Source: Arthrobacter sp. FW306-07-I (GTDB taxonomy: Bacteria; Actinomycetota; Actinomycetes; Actinomycetales; Micrococcaceae). From it: DNA of 64,000 bases. This document shows, one piece after another, positions 17,521 to 26,456 of this stretch. Location of the stretch: contig NZ_CP084550.1 in assembly GCF_021800405.1 (NCBI RefSeq), forward strand, positions 2,914,001-2,978,000, given 5' to 3'. The stretch's first letter is position 1. Every line of letters starts with the position of its first letter. The position numbers were made by a program, and so were the translations under genes. The notes beneath the pieces were generated by a model. That model did no database searches and had not been told where the DNA came from. It saw nothing but the letters and a program-made list of their open reading frames with translations.

Positions 17521-20500
17521 TCGGTCACCTGCCTTCCGCGCACACACAAGGGGCATACCTCGGGGAGCCGGCAACCATGGCCCCCATGGCTGCCCTTTGA
17601 GGGGTCGTGCCGGGCAATGAACTCGCTGCCGCCCATGACGGTGGCGGCGTCCTTGACCATGTCCAAGGCCCAGTTCTCCTCCGGGTTTAGTGGTTCCTGC
17701 TGCTGGATGGCGGGACTCTTGGCTGTGGTCCCCAGCTGTGCCAGCACCGCTCCCCCGGGCTGCCGGGCTCCGGCGGGTCCGGCGTCGAAGCCGCCGGCCA
17801 GTACTGCGGCCTGGTATGCACCAAGCTGCGGATGGCGGGACAGCTCGCCCTTGCCCGGCTGCCGCTTCCCGGTCTTGAGGTCCACCACCACCAGGCGGCC
17901 TTCGCCGTCGATCTCCAGCCTGTCCACTTGCCCACGGAGAACCGCTTCCCGCGGCGTCGCTTCATCCACCGCCACCTCGCCAAGGGCCACTTCGAAGTCC
18001 TGCTCCACGCCCAGAAGGCTGCGGCCTTCGCTCCTCATGGACAGCACATACTGCGCCAGCTTCCGCACCATGGCCTCGGCGCGCTGGAAGTCCAGCCTTC
18101 CCTCCCAGTTGTCCTTCATGCCCAGCGCCGGCCAGCGGCGAACGAGTTCAGCCACGTATTCGGATCCGGATGCGTCTGGCATGTCCTGGGCGATTGCATG
18201 CACCAGGGTTCCCAGGCTCCGGGCGAAGTCGGTGGCCGGTTCGCCTCCTGCTGCCTGGACAAACCAGTCCAAGGGCGACTTTTGCACCGTCTCCACCTTC
18301 GATGGGGATACAGAAACGGTCCCGCCGGGCGGAACCACTGCCTCGGAGGATGTCAGGGGGGCCAATCCCCACCAGCTGTCCGGGTGCGCGCCGGCAACGG
18401 CCGGTTGCGCGGCGGCAAGGTGTGCCAGGACCTTGGCTGCTTCCTGCGCCTGGGCCGAATCTCCATCCAGCTGGGCATGCTGCCGAAGTTCAGCGACCAG
18501 GGCGCGCAGAGTCATGGGCCGTTCCACTTGGGTGAACGGCCTTGCCTCCTGGCCGGGCACCAAGGGCGCAACGAAATCCAGGAAGGACGATGGCTGGTCG
18601 TCTTCCGAAGACACCGCGGTACACACCAGCAGTTCGCGTGCCCGCGAGACCGCGGTGGAGAAGCTTCGGAGTTCGTCGTAGCGGATGTCCCGCAGCCGGC
18701 TCAAGGGATCGCGCTGGAGGGCGTAGGCGGGACCGTGCTCCACAGCGTCCGCGTACAGCGTGCTTCCGAGAAGTTCACCCCTGAGCCTTGTATTGGGCCA
18801 TACTCCCTCCTGCAGCCCGGCGATGATCACAACCGGCCATTCCCGGCCTGCCGCACTGGCAGGAGTCATCAGTTCCACAGCATCGTCGAGCTGGGCGCGG
18901 GCTGCGAGGGTGTCCATGGGAAGCTCCTGGTTCAGGAGGTATTCGAGGAATTGTTCGGGCCCGGCGCCGGGCATCTGGTCCACATAGCGCTCCGCCGTGT
19001 GGAAGAGCGCCATCATCGCGTCAAGGTCACGGTCGGCGCGGGCGCCATGGGGTCCGCCCTCCAGTGCCGCGGCTGTCCACACCCGCGAGAGCCCGGTGGA
19101 GTCCCACAGTGCCCACAGCACTGACTCCGCGTTGGCTCCGGACAGGACTGCTGCCTCCCTCCCAGCATGGATCATGCGGGCAGTGCGGCGGGCGGCGCGG
19201 CCCTCGATACCCAACGCACCCAGCGCGCCCGGTTCGAGCAGTGCTTCGACCAACAGGGCGTCACTTGCCCGCCCACCCCCGCCCAGGAGTTCCTCCCGCC
19301 GCAGCGATTGCCGCAGCCTGCGCAGCTCAATGGAGGTGGCCCCGCCGATGCGGGAGGTAAGCAATGAAACCGCGGCCTCCGGCGTCAACAGCGCCGGATC
19401 CAGGGCGACGGCAAACGCATCAAGGAGGGGACGTACAGCTACCTCGTCCCGGACTGCGGACTCCGCCACCGGTACCCGTACGGCAATGCCCTGTCCGGCA
19501 AGGTACCGCTGCAGCTCGCTGACCTGGCCGCCGTTGCGCACGATGACGGCAATGTCCGCCAGGTCGCGGTCGTGGTTGATGTGCTGGTCCAGGATCCGCT
19601 GGGCAACATACCGCAGCTCATGCACGGGAGTGGGGACCAAGTGGGCCTCCACGCTGCCCTCCGCCGCCTCACGGGCGGTATGTCCGGAATTTTCATGCTT
19701 GCCCGGGTCTTCAACCTGCGCAGGCCACGTGGGTTGCTCGAGGCGGCGGGCCAGCTGCCCGCCCGCGCGCTGGGAGATGCGGCCTGCGACGTTCAGCCAG
19801 GCCTGCGCCACGGCAGGCGCGAGGCCGTGGGCATTCCAAAGCGGGCGCTCGATGACGGCCCCCGTAGCCGAGAGCAGACGGGGCAGTTCAGCCACCAGAT
19901 CGGGCCGGGCACCCCGGAAGCCCTGGACCACCGTGTCCGGGGATGACGTCACGTAGCAGTCCTTGCCGCCGGTGATGTCCGCCAGTAACTCGAAGATGGC
20001 TGGGTTGGCCTCCTGGATATCGTCCACCAGGACCACCTGCAGCCGGGCGCGCTCCGCCGCGAGGAAATCGGGTGAGTCCTGGAAGATCTGCCTGGCCGCC
20101 GTGATGATCCCAGCGGGGTCGAAGGCCTCCGGCATCCGCAGGTCCAGGACGTCCCGGTATTCGGCATAGAGGGCCGCTGCGGCCTTCCAGTCCGGCCGGT
20201 CGCAGTCATCCGCCAGCTGTGCAAGGTCTTCGGCTGTACGGCCTGATTCAATGATGCGGTCAAAGAGCTGGCGCACTTCCTGGCGGAAGCCGCGTGTCTC
20301 CATGGCGCCTTCCAGGTCGGCAGGCCAGGGCAATTCCAGTCCTGGCAGCTGGTGGCCCCCTAGGAGTTCCTTGATGATGAGGTCCTGTTCCGGACCCGAC
20401 AGCAGGCGCGGCGGCCTGGACAGCGGGATGACGCCTTCGGCCTTTGCCCGCCGGATGACGTCGAACGCATATGAAGCCCATGTCCTGGCCGGGGTGGTGC

Positions 20501-20900
20501 TCAGGCTCCTGTCCAGCCGGGCAGTGAAACGGTCGCGCAGGAAGTCCGCTGCCAGGCGGGTGGGTGCAAGGATCAGCATGCGTTCGGGGTCGACGCCGTC
20601 GCGAAAAACGCGCTGGGCGGCGGCCTCGACGAGGACGGTGGTCTTCCCGGTACCCGGGGCGCCAGCCACCAGTACGGGTCCCGAACCCTGCACGACGTCG
20701 ACCGCTGCCTGCTGATCGGGTGTGAGCCGGGGCACTTCCACATGCAACCGACGTGGCGGAAGCAGCCGAAGGGCCGGCGACCCCGGCAGGGCACTGCTGG
20801 TTCCAGTGCCTCCTGCACCCGGTGCTGCCGGTTCCTGGCCAGTCCCGGGCTCTTGCCGGTGGGGGTCCCAGGGGCCGGTCAAAGGAATAGTTACGGTCAC
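17517..20900 (-). CDS. adnA: AdnA helicase-nuclease subunit
   Basis: A 1127-residue partner of AdnB in the heterodimeric helicase-nuclease. Walker A (VAGAPGTGKTTVLVE) is near residues 77-92. VVLVDDIQEANP is the degenerate Walker B, and helicase motifs continue to about residue 760 (FSTAVSRARELL). The C-terminal RecB-like nuclease carries RGQVDRLEIDGEGRLVVVDLKTGK. The last 20 residues contain GCRLPEVCPLC. Compared with the CxxCx5C end of Fe-S nucleases of this class, the first Cys position appears to be lost, so an iron-sulfur cluster is uncertain. It overlaps adnB downstream and the alkyltransferase-like gene upstream, each by an ATGA junction. Its position matches mycobacterial Rv3202c. Confidence 0.9.
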   Translation of the reverse strand: MTVTIPLTGPWDPHRQEPGTGQEPAAPGAGGTGTSSALPGSPALRLLPPRRLHVEVPRLTPDQQAAVDVVQGSGPVLVAGAPGTGKTTVLVEAAAQRVFRDGVDPERMLILAPTRLAADFLRDRFTARLDRSLSTTPARTWASYAFDVIRRAKAEGVIPLSRPPRLLSGPEQDLIIKELLGGHQLPGLELPWPADLEGAMETRGFRQEVRQLFDRIIESGRTAEDLAQLADDCDRPDWKAAAALYAEYRDVLDLRMPEAFDPAGIITAARQIFQDSPDFLAAERARLQVVLVDDIQEANPAIFELLADITGGKDCYVTSSPDTVVQGFRGARPDLVAELPRLLSATGAVIERPLWNAHGLAPAVAQAWLNVAGRISQRAGGQLARRLEQPTWPAQVEDPGKHENSGHTAREAAEGSVEAHLVPTPVHELRYVAQRILDQHINHDRDLADIAVIVRNGGQVSELQRYLAGQGIAVRVPVAESAVRDEVAVRPLLDAFAVALDPALLTPEAAVSLLTSRIGGATSIELRRLRQSLRREELLGGGGRASDALLVEALLEPGALGALGIEGRAARRTARMIHAGREAAVLSGANAESVLWALWDSTGLSRVWTAAALEGGPHGARADRDLDAMMALFHTAERYVDQMPGAGPEQFLEYLLNQELPMDTLAARAQLDDAVELMTPASAAGREWPVVIIAGLQEGVWPNTRLRGELLGSTLYADAVEHGPAYALQRDPLSRLRDIRYDELRSFSTAVSRARELLVCTAVSSEDDQPSSFLDFVAPLVPGQEARPFTQVERPMTLRALVAELRQHAQLDGDSAQAQEAAKVLAHLAAAQPAVAGAHPDSWWGLAPLTSSEAVVPPGGTVSVSPSKVETVQKSPLDWFVQAAGGEPATDFARSLGTLVHAIAQDMPDASGSEYVAELVRRWPALGMKDNWEGRLDFQRAEAMVRKLAQYVLSMRSEGRSLLGVEQDFEVALGEVAVDEATPREAVLRGQVDRLEIDGEGRLVVVDLKTGKRQPGKGELSRHPQLGAYQAAVLAGGFDAGPAGARQPGGAVLAQLGTTAKSPAIQQQEPLNPEENWALDMVKDAATVMGGSEFIARHDPSKGSHGGHGCRLPEVCPLCVRGRQVTE

Positions 20901-21313
20901 AAACTCATTCCATCATCAGCCACCGACAATCGGTGGAGGCGGCGCTCCAGGGCCTCGGCAACTTCATCGATGGTGTCAAAATCACTTTCTGTCGGCGCCC
21001 AGCGCGCCGCGGCCAGATCCACCCGCCACCGCCCCTCCCCGCTGCGCAAGTACAAACTGTAATCCCCCAGAAGCGGGGTTCCTTCCTCAAGGTAAAGGAG
21101 CAGCGCCTCGGCTTCGTGGCCCTCGGGTGCATGGCCACTGGCTTTCAGGACACGCCACCATGGAACACCTCCGCCATGGTGGCTCATGACGGAACCGACC
21201 TGGCGCGGGCCTCCTGACCCCAGGAGCTCGGCGACGTCCCCGTACGACACTGCGGACCCTGCGGGCACCAGCCTCACGACGGCCAGGACCGCTTGGACGT
21301 ACTCATTCCGCAT
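20897..21313 (-). CDS. Alkyltransferase-like (ATL) DNA-lesion recognition protein
   Basis: A 138-residue protein with the MGMT DNA-binding fold: a VPAGSAVSYGDVAELLG helix-turn-helix and PRQVGSVMSHH. At the active site the PCHR box of O6-alkylguanine transferases reads PWWR (residues 51-54), so the acceptor cysteine is Trp and the protein cannot accept the alkyl group. Known ATL proteins bind and flip alkylated guanine and hand the site to nucleotide-excision repair. The gene is the first of a run coupled by four-base overlaps: ATL (stop 20897), adnA (start 20900), adnB. A gene of the same family sits beside adnA in mycobacteria (Rv3204). Confidence 0.9.
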   Translation of the reverse strand: MRNEYVQAVLAVVRLVPAGSAVSYGDVAELLGSGGPRQVGSVMSHHGGGVPWWRVLKASGHAPEGHEAEALLLYLEEGTPLLGDYSLYLRSGEGRWRVDLAAARWAPTESDFDTIDEVAEALERRLHRLSVADDGMSL

Positions 21314-21376
21314 TGATCCAATGTAGCCGCAGTGGCGCTCCCGGGAATTGTCGGCGGGTCCCCTTAGCGTTGAAGC

Positions 21377-22087
21377 ATGAGCTCCTGGAACACACTCCCC
21401 CGCGCAGCCTTCGACCTTGAGACCACCGGCCGTAATTCACGGGCGGCACGAATCGTCACGGCGTCGATCACCGTGGTGGACCACGAAGGCCAGGTCATCA
21501 AGGAACACGAGTGGTTGGCCGATCCAGGCGTCGAGATCCCCACCGAGGCAAGCGACGTGCACGGCATCACCACAGAACAGGCCAGGCGGGAGGGCCGGCC
21601 CGCCCACGAGGTCACACGCGAAGTGGCGGCGGCGCTGCAGGAGCTCTTCGATTCCGGGACCCCGGTGATTGCATTCAACGCCAGCTACGATTTCACGGTC
21701 CTTGCCGCCGAGTCGGCCCGCTACGGAATCCCGCAGCTCACCCGCTTCCCGGTCCTGGACCCGTACATCATGAACAAGCAGGTTGACCGGTACCGCAAGG
21801 GCAAACGCACACTCACCGCGCTCTGCGAGGAGTACGGAGTGGTGCTGGACAACGCCCACACGTCGGCGGCTGATGCCTTGGCAACCCTCCGGGTCCTTGA
21901 TGCGATGGCAGGGAAGTTCCCAAAGCTGATGATGCCCGCCAGCCAGCTCCACCAGCTCCAGGTGGATTGGGCCGTCAGCCAGGCCGCCGACTTCCAGGGG
22001 TATCTTCGGAAGACGAAGCCCGCGGCCGTCATTGAGGGAGACTGGCCCGTACTTCCGCCGCAGGATGCCACGGCAGGCGGCTTCTAG
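21377..22087 (+). CDS. DEDDh 3'-5' exonuclease (DnaQ-like)
   Basis: A 236-residue RNase T/DnaQ-fold exonuclease. The four catalytic acidic residues and the general-base histidine are visible: D13 and E15 in FDLETTG, D105 in NASYDF, and H161 plus D166 in HTSAADA. It resembles the free-standing DNA polymerase III epsilon-like proteins of actinobacteria, which trim DNA or RNA 3' ends; proofreading for a specific polymerase cannot be claimed. It is divergent from the ATL gene with a 63-bp gap and next to the repair block, which fits a DNA-repair role. The start is the ATG at 21377 immediately after GCGTTGAAGC; no strong ribosome-binding site is seen. Confidence 0.88.
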   Translation: MSSWNTLPRAAFDLETTGRNSRAARIVTASITVVDHEGQVIKEHEWLADPGVEIPTEASDVHGITTEQARREGRPAHEVTREVAAALQELFDSGTPVIAFNASYDFTVLAAESARYGIPQLTRFPVLDPYIMNKQVDRYRKGKRTLTALCEEYGVVLDNAHTSAADALATLRVLDAMAGKFPKLMMPASQLHQLQVDWAVSQAADFQGYLRKTKPAAVIEGDWPVLPPQDATAGGF

Positions 22088-22412
22088 AACCATCGCCGTG
22101 CCTCCAAGTGGGAGGCATCTCACAGTCACGCCGGGAAACATAAAGCCTGCCCCTCGCTGAGCAGCGTTCGCCTGCAGGGACCACTAGCACTTCCCTTGAC
22201 GCCTGAAACCGTCGTGGAGCGCATTAAATTCGCCTCTAGACGGAAAGCTACTCTTTTTCTTCGGCGCCAGCCCGGTTCTGCCCTGGTGAGACAATAAAGT
22301 TTTGCAGTCACCCCTGTCCCGGAGAGTTGGATGAGCGCCGGGCAGGTGCCAGGCGCCCCAGCGCTGCCTTGCGGCCCGGTCGACTTACGACTCTCATGAA
22401 AGTGACAACCAG
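22088..22412 (+). other. 325-bp intergenic leader region before the amino-acid ABC operon
   Basis: No protein gene is convincing here; a 61-codon minus-strand frame (22126-22311) has no recognisable domain. A TTGACG at 22197-22202 is the best -35-like element, but no -10 lies at a proper distance, so I do not call a promoter. The right third folds into nested stems (22322-22395) followed by a six-codon ORF, both listed separately. The base composition is lower in GC around 22205-22300 than in the flanking genes, as expected for a promoter. Confidence 0.5.
22322..22395 (+). promoter_or_regulatory. Nested stem-loop leader, possible cis-regulatory RNA
   Basis: The outer stem pairs GAGAGT (22322-22327) with ACTCTC (22390-22395). 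Inside it CCGGGC (22338-22343) pairs with GCCCGG (22374-22379). A competing pairing is GGCAG (22341-22345) with CTGCC (22364-22368). The outer stem ends exactly where the upstream ORF ATG begins, 17 bases before the transporter start codon. It does not match a riboswitch class I know. Confidence 0.35.
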
Positions 22413-22416
22413 ATGA
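22396..22416 (+). CDS. Six-codon upstream ORF (MKVTTR)
   Basis: ATG AAA GTG ACA ACC AGA TGA. The stop at 22414-22416 overlaps the ATG of the substrate-binding protein (22413-22415) as ATGA. It could couple translation of the transporter to ribosome passage through the leader. No Shine-Dalgarno is seen before it, so its use is uncertain. Confidence 0.3.
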   Translation: MKVTTR

Positions 22417-23363
22417 AAATCAAAGCGATGAAGTGGCTCACTACCGCTCCCGTTGCACTTGCCCTCGCGGTTTCCCTTGCAGCCTGCGGCGGCGGGTCTT
22501 CCCAGCCCAGCGGCACCCCCACGGACGCCCTGAAGGGCAGCGACCAGCAGACGCTGGACAAGTACACCACTGCCGATGTCACCCCCCTCGACAAAATCGA
22601 CAAGAGCAAGCTGGGCCTCGTTAATGAGGGCACCCTGCGCGTCGGAACCCTGTCAGACGCCCCGCCGAATATCTTCGTTGATTCGTCCGGCAAGTTCACT
22701 GGCTACGACAACGAGCTTCTGCGGGCTATGGCCGACAAGCTGGGGCTCAAGGTCGAGTTTGCTTCCACCAAATTCCAGGCGCTTCTCAGCCAGGTCAAGA
22801 ACAAGCAGTTCGACGTCGGATCCTCCTCGATCTCCACCACGGACGCCCGCCGTGAAACAGTTGCGTTCACCAATGGTTACGACTTCGGTTACATGGCCCT
22901 GGTGACCAAGGAAGACGCCAAGGTCCAGACGTTCGGTGAACTGAAGAGCGGCCTGCGCATTGGCGTTGTCAGCGGCAGCGTCCAGGAAGATTACGTCAAG
23001 AACACCCTGAACCTTGAGCCTGTGTCCTTCCCTGACTACAACACCGTTTTCGCCAGCTTGAAGAGCGGGCAGGTGGATGCCTGGGTGGCACCGTCGCAGC
23101 AGGCAACCGGCCAGGTAAAGCCCGGTGACGGCACGAAGATTGCCGAGAAGAAGCTCAACACGCAGAACTTCACTGCCTACGCCGTTGCCAAGGACAACCC
23201 TGCCTTGCTGGAAGCGCTGAACTCTGCCCTTGATGCCGTAGTTGCCGACGGTACCTGGTCCAAGCTGACCGCCGAGTGGTACAAGGACCGTCCGACCGCT
23301 GCCGAGCAGACCCCCGAGGGTTGGAAGCCGGGCAGCAAGGCCGTCACGGTCCCAGCAAAGTAG
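22413..23363 (+). CDS. Amino-acid ABC transporter substrate-binding lipoprotein
   Basis: A 316-residue extracellular solute-binding protein, family 3 (polar amino acids). A signal peptide with hydrophobic core ends in the lipobox LAAC, so Cys25 would be lipid-anchored. The two-lobe domain runs from about residue 70 to 300 (GTLRVGTLSDAPPNIF, GYDNELLRAMADKLG, VGSSSISTTDARRETVAFTNGY). A 45-residue Gly/Ser/Thr linker separates anchor and domain. The ligand cannot be read from the sequence. It is the first gene of a three-gene operon with the permease (33 bases on) and ATPase. It is a different system from the glutamate-type operon at 61020. Confidence 0.92.
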   Translation: MKIKAMKWLTTAPVALALAVSLAACGGGSSQPSGTPTDALKGSDQQTLDKYTTADVTPLDKIDKSKLGLVNEGTLRVGTLSDAPPNIFVDSSGKFTGYDNELLRAMADKLGLKVEFASTKFQALLSQVKNKQFDVGSSSISTTDARRETVAFTNGYDFGYMALVTKEDAKVQTFGELKSGLRIGVVSGSVQEDYVKNTLNLEPVSFPDYNTVFASLKSGQVDAWVAPSQQATGQVKPGDGTKIAEKKLNTQNFTAYAVAKDNPALLEALNSALDAVVADGTWSKLTAEWYKDRPTAAEQTPEGWKPGSKAVTVPAK

Positions 23364-23396
23364 AAACCTGCCAACCACAAAAGATAGCGACGCCAT

Positions 23397-24161
23397 ATGG
23401 ATTTCCTGACACGACTCGGAGAGACCTTCCTTGACTGGAAGCAGATCGCCGAGGTTCTGCCAAGCATGTTCGCGGTGGGCCTGCCCAATACGCTGGTCCT
23501 GGCGATCACCTCGGGACTGATCGGGGCCGTCGTCGGCCTGCTCCTGGCTCTCATGGGAATCTCAAGGAATCCTGTGGCGCGGTGGACTGCCCGGGTGTAC
23601 ACGGACGTGTTTCGTGGGCTCCCGGCGGTCCTCACCATCTTGGTCATCGGTCTTGGATTCGGACCGATCTTCCGCGAACTGACAGGCAGCAACAGCCCGT
23701 ACCCCATGGGCGTCGCGGCGCTGTCACTCATGGCTGCCGCCTACACGGGTGAGATCTTCCGCTCCGGCATTCAGAGCGTGGACAAGGGGCAGCTTGAGGC
23801 ATCGCGCGCCCTGGGATTCGGCTACGGTCCCTCGATGCGTCTTGTGGTGGTGCCACAAGGTATCCGCAGGGTACTTCCTGCCCTCATGAATCAGTTCATT
23901 GCCCTGATCAAGGATTCCTCCTTGGTCTTCACCTTGGGCTTGCTGGCCACGGAACGGGAACTGTTCCAGATCGGCCAGGACGCTGCCGCCCGCAGCGGTA
24001 ACCTGTCCCCGTATGTGGCAGCTGCCATCTTCTACCTGGCTATGACCATTCCGCTCACCCACCTGGTCAACTACATCGATACCCGCCTGCGGACAGGCCG
24101 GCCGGAAAAGAAAGAACCGGACGAGGCAGCAGCCGTCGTTGGAAAGGGAGCCCAGGCATGA
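23397..24161 (+). CDS. Amino-acid ABC transporter permease
   Basis: A 254-residue inner-membrane permease of the HisM/GlnP family, with about five hydrophobic helices. The ATPase-contact loop [33 protein letters not shown] (EAA motif) lies at about residues 127-160. The start ATG at 23397 follows the lipoprotein gene by 33 bases, and the stop overlaps the ATPase start (24158-24161, ATGA). A single permease suggests a homodimeric channel. The charged C-terminal tail ([12 protein letters not shown]) is cytoplasmic. Confidence 0.92.
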   Translation: MDFLTRLGETFLDWKQIAEVLPSMFAVGLPNTLVLAITSGLIGAVVGLLLALMGISRNPVARWTARVYTDVFRGLPAVLTILVIGLGFGPIFRELTGSNSPYPMGVAALSLMAAAYTGEIFRSGIQSVDKGQLEASRALGFGYGPSMRLVVVPQGIRRVLPALMNQFIALIKDSSLVFTLGLLATERELFQIGQDAAARSGNLSPYVAAAIFYLAMTIPLTHLVNYIDTRLRTGRPEKKEPDEAAAVVGKGAQA

Positions 24162-24895
24162 GCGAATTCGCATCGGGAACACTGAGCGCCAAGAACATCC
24201 ACCTTTCCTTCGGCAGCAATCACGTCCTGCGGGGCATTGACCTGCACGTTCCGCAGGGCACCACGGCATCGGTCATCGGGCCATCAGGCTCGGGCAAGTC
24301 CACCTTGCTGCGGGTCATGAACCGACTGATCGAACCTGACCAGGGCGACATCCTGCTGGACGGACGGTCCGTGCTGAAGGACAATCCGGACGAGCTCCGG
24401 CGCCGGATCGGCATGGTGTTCCAGCAGTTCAACCTGTTCCCTCACAAGACCGTGGAGGAAAACGTCTCGCTGGCCCTGCGGAAACTGCGCAAGCTTTCCA
24501 AGGAGCAGGCCCGAGCCGAAGCGTTGGAGCAGCTGGACCTGGTGGGCTTGAAGCACAAGGCCGATTCCCGTCCGGCCAACCTTTCCGGGGGCCAGCAGCA
24601 GCGTGTGGCCATTGCACGCGCCCTGGCCATGAAGCCGGAGGTCATGTTCTTCGACGAGGCCACGTCCGCCCTCGACCCTGAGCTGGTCAAGGGCGTGCTG
24701 GCGCTGATGGCGGACCTCGCCACGGGCGGCATGACCATGGTGGTGGTGACCCATGAAATGGGTTTCTCCCGCAACGTCTCGGACTCGGTAACGTTCATGG
24801 ACGCCGGAGTGGTGGTGGAATCCGGCCCTCCGGAACAGCTTTTCACCGAGCCGCGGACCGACCGGCTCAAGAGCTTCCTCTCGGACGTCCTGTAG
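24158..24895 (+). CDS. Amino-acid ABC transporter ATP-binding protein
   Basis: A 245-residue GlnQ/HisP-type ATPase that powers uptake of the amino acid bound by the upstream lipoprotein. The Walker [11 protein letters not shown]-loop [10 protein letters not shown], signature LSGGQQQR, Walker [13 protein letters not shown] and H-loop VTHE are all intact. The Walker B region reads DEATS where DEPTS is usual, a common variant. The start overlaps the permease stop. A strong rho-independent terminator begins 16 bases after the stop codon, closing the operon. Confidence 0.94.
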   Translation: MSEFASGTLSAKNIHLSFGSNHVLRGIDLHVPQGTTASVIGPSGSGKSTLLRVMNRLIEPDQGDILLDGRSVLKDNPDELRRRIGMVFQQFNLFPHKTVEENVSLALRKLRKLSKEQARAEALEQLDLVGLKHKADSRPANLSGGQQQRVAIARALAMKPEVMFFDEATSALDPELVKGVLALMADLATGGMTMVVVTHEMGFSRNVSDSVTFMDAGVVVESGPPEQLFTEPRTDRLKSFLSDVL

Positions 24896-24910
24896 CAGCT
24901 GAAGCACACA

Positions 24911-24950
24911 AGGAACCCCCGCCTGCGGCCTGCAGGCGGGGGTTCCTTTT
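24911..24950 (+). terminator. Rho-independent terminator of the amino-acid ABC operon
   Basis: A 16-bp perfect stem (24911-24926 with 24932-24947) with a 5-base loop, followed by TTTT. It is one of the strongest terminators in the window. Confidence 0.93.
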
Positions 24951-24956
24951 GCCTTC

Positions 24957-25017
24957 CGCGAGATGGCATTTAACGGCAGTCCCATGCCCGGGAACTGCCG
25001 TTAAATGCCATCTCGCG
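24957..25017. repeat. Perfect 24-bp inverted repeat (REP-like palindrome)
   Basis: Arms 24957-24980 and 24994-25017 are exact reverse complements around a 13-base loop (24981-24993). The arm begins CGCGAGATGGCATTTAACGG. It lies just past the operon terminator and 39 bases before the end of hemL, between convergent units, and has no U-run. It could stop hemL transcription or be a dispersed palindromic element. Confidence 0.9.
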
Positions 25018-25056
25018 ATTGGAGGACGACGGCGGGAGGCACCTATCGCCGGGGGC

Positions 25057-26388
25057 TCAGCCCTGTGCAGCGGCGGCTGCCTTCGCTGCCGCGGGAAGGG
25101 CGTCGTAGATACGGTTCATGGCGTCGTCGTCGTGGGCGGCCGAAAGGAACCAGGCCTCGAAGACCGACGGCGGCAGGTAGACCCCGGATTCCAGCATGGA
25201 GTGGAAGAACGGCGCGTAGCGGAACGCCTCCTGCGCCTGGGCGTCGGCGTAGTTGTGCACGCCGGTGGCCGAGGTTCCGAAGGCCACCGAGAAGAGGTTC
25301 CCGGCGAACTGGATGGAGTGGTCCACGCCCGCGGCATCCAGGGCGTTGGAGAGGGCGGATGACAGTTCCAGCGACCGGACGTCGATGAAGGAGTAGACGT
25401 CGCGGGTGGCATGGGTCAGCGTGGCAACGCCTGCCGCCATGGCCACCGGGTTTCCTGACAGCGTTCCGGCCTGGTACACCGGGCCTGTGGGGGCCAGGTA
25501 GTCCATGACGTCTGCACGGCCGCCCAGTGCCGCCGTCGGCATTCCTCCGCCGATGACCTTGCCGAAGGTGAGCAGGTCGGGCGTCCAAGGGTCCTCGGCG
25601 TCGGGCGCGCCGCCGGTGAGGCCCCAGTAGCCGGAGTAGCCGGTGCGGAAGCCGGTCAGGACCTCATCAACGATGAGGAGTGCGCCGTGCTCGCGGGTGA
25701 TCCGGGAGAGCCCTGCATTGAATCCTTCGGCAGGGGTGACGACACCCATGTTCGCAGGGGCTGCCTCGGTGATGACGGCCGCAATGTTCTGGCCGTGGGC
25801 GGCGAAGGCTTCCTTGACAGCCGTGAGGTCGTTGTAGGGCAGCACCAGGGTCTCAGCGGCGGTGGCCTCGGTGACACCTGCGGAGCCGGGCAGGGCCAGG
25901 GTGGCCACGCCCGAACCGGCCGCGGCCAGGAGGCCGTCCAGGTGGCCGTGGTAGCAGCCGGCGAACTTGATGATGAGGTTGCGGCCGGTGAACCCGCGGG
26001 CCAGCCGGACGGCCGTCATGGTGGCCTCGGTGCCGGTGGACACCATGCGGAGGCGTTCGACGGCGGGAACGCGCTCCTTGACGATCTCGGCGAGGTTGGC
26101 CTCGTCGGGGGTGGAAGCACCGAAGGACAGCCCGCGGTCGACAGCGGCGTGCACGGCATCCAGGACGGCCGGGTGGGCGTGGCCCAGGAGCGCCGGGCCC
26201 CAGGAGCAGACGAGGTCCACGTATTCCTTGCCGTCGGCGTCCGTCAGGTATGGTCCCTTGGCGGAGACCATGAAGCGCGGCGTTCCGCCGACGGAACCGA
26301 AAGCCCGGACCGGGGAGTTGACGCCGCCCGGCATCAGCTGGCGGGCGCGGTCGAAGAGTGCCTCATTGCGAGGATTGCTGGAAGTCAT
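25057..26388 (-). CDS. hemL: Glutamate-1-semialdehyde 2,1-aminomutase
   Basis: A 443-residue PLP enzyme that turns glutamate-1-semialdehyde into 5-aminolevulinate, the step after HemA in the C5 haem pathway. Seen are [12 protein letters not shown] near the N-terminus (the family opening), [39 protein letters not shown], and the PLP lysine in [12 protein letters not shown]. It is the last gene of the leftward hem run, 68 bases after the LLM oxidoreductase gene. The C-terminus ends in an Ala-rich run. It shares the pathway with hemA on the opposite strand, 10 kb away. Confidence 0.96.
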   Translation of the reverse strand: MTSSNPRNEALFDRARQLMPGGVNSPVRAFGSVGGTPRFMVSAKGPYLTDADGKEYVDLVCSWGPALLGHAHPAVLDAVHAAVDRGLSFGASTPDEANLAEIVKERVPAVERLRMVSTGTEATMTAVRLARGFTGRNLIIKFAGCYHGHLDGLLAAAGSGVATLALPGSAGVTEATAAETLVLPYNDLTAVKEAFAAHGQNIAAVITEAAPANMGVVTPAEGFNAGLSRITREHGALLIVDEVLTGFRTGYSGYWGLTGGAPDAEDPWTPDLLTFGKVIGGGMPTAALGGRADVMDYLAPTGPVYQAGTLSGNPVAMAAGVATLTHATRDVYSFIDVRSLELSSALSNALDAAGVDHSIQFAGNLFSVAFGTSATGVHNYADAQAQEAFRYAPFFHSMLESGVYLPPSVFEAWFLSAAHDDDAMNRIYDALPAAAKAAAAAQG

Positions 26389-26456
26389 GGTTCCTATTCT
26401 CTCAGTTTGCCGAAAAGCGGAGTTGGCAGGGCAGCGAAGTCAATCGGAAGGCCCGG

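Noticed and set aside
22197..22225. Sigma-70 promoter at TTGACG
   Set aside because: No acceptable -10 at 16-19 bases; the nearest A/T-rich stretch is about 21 bases away.
22126..22311. 61-codon minus-strand frame in the transporter leader
   Set aside because: No ribosome-binding site, no recognisable domain, and it opposes the direction of the structured leader.
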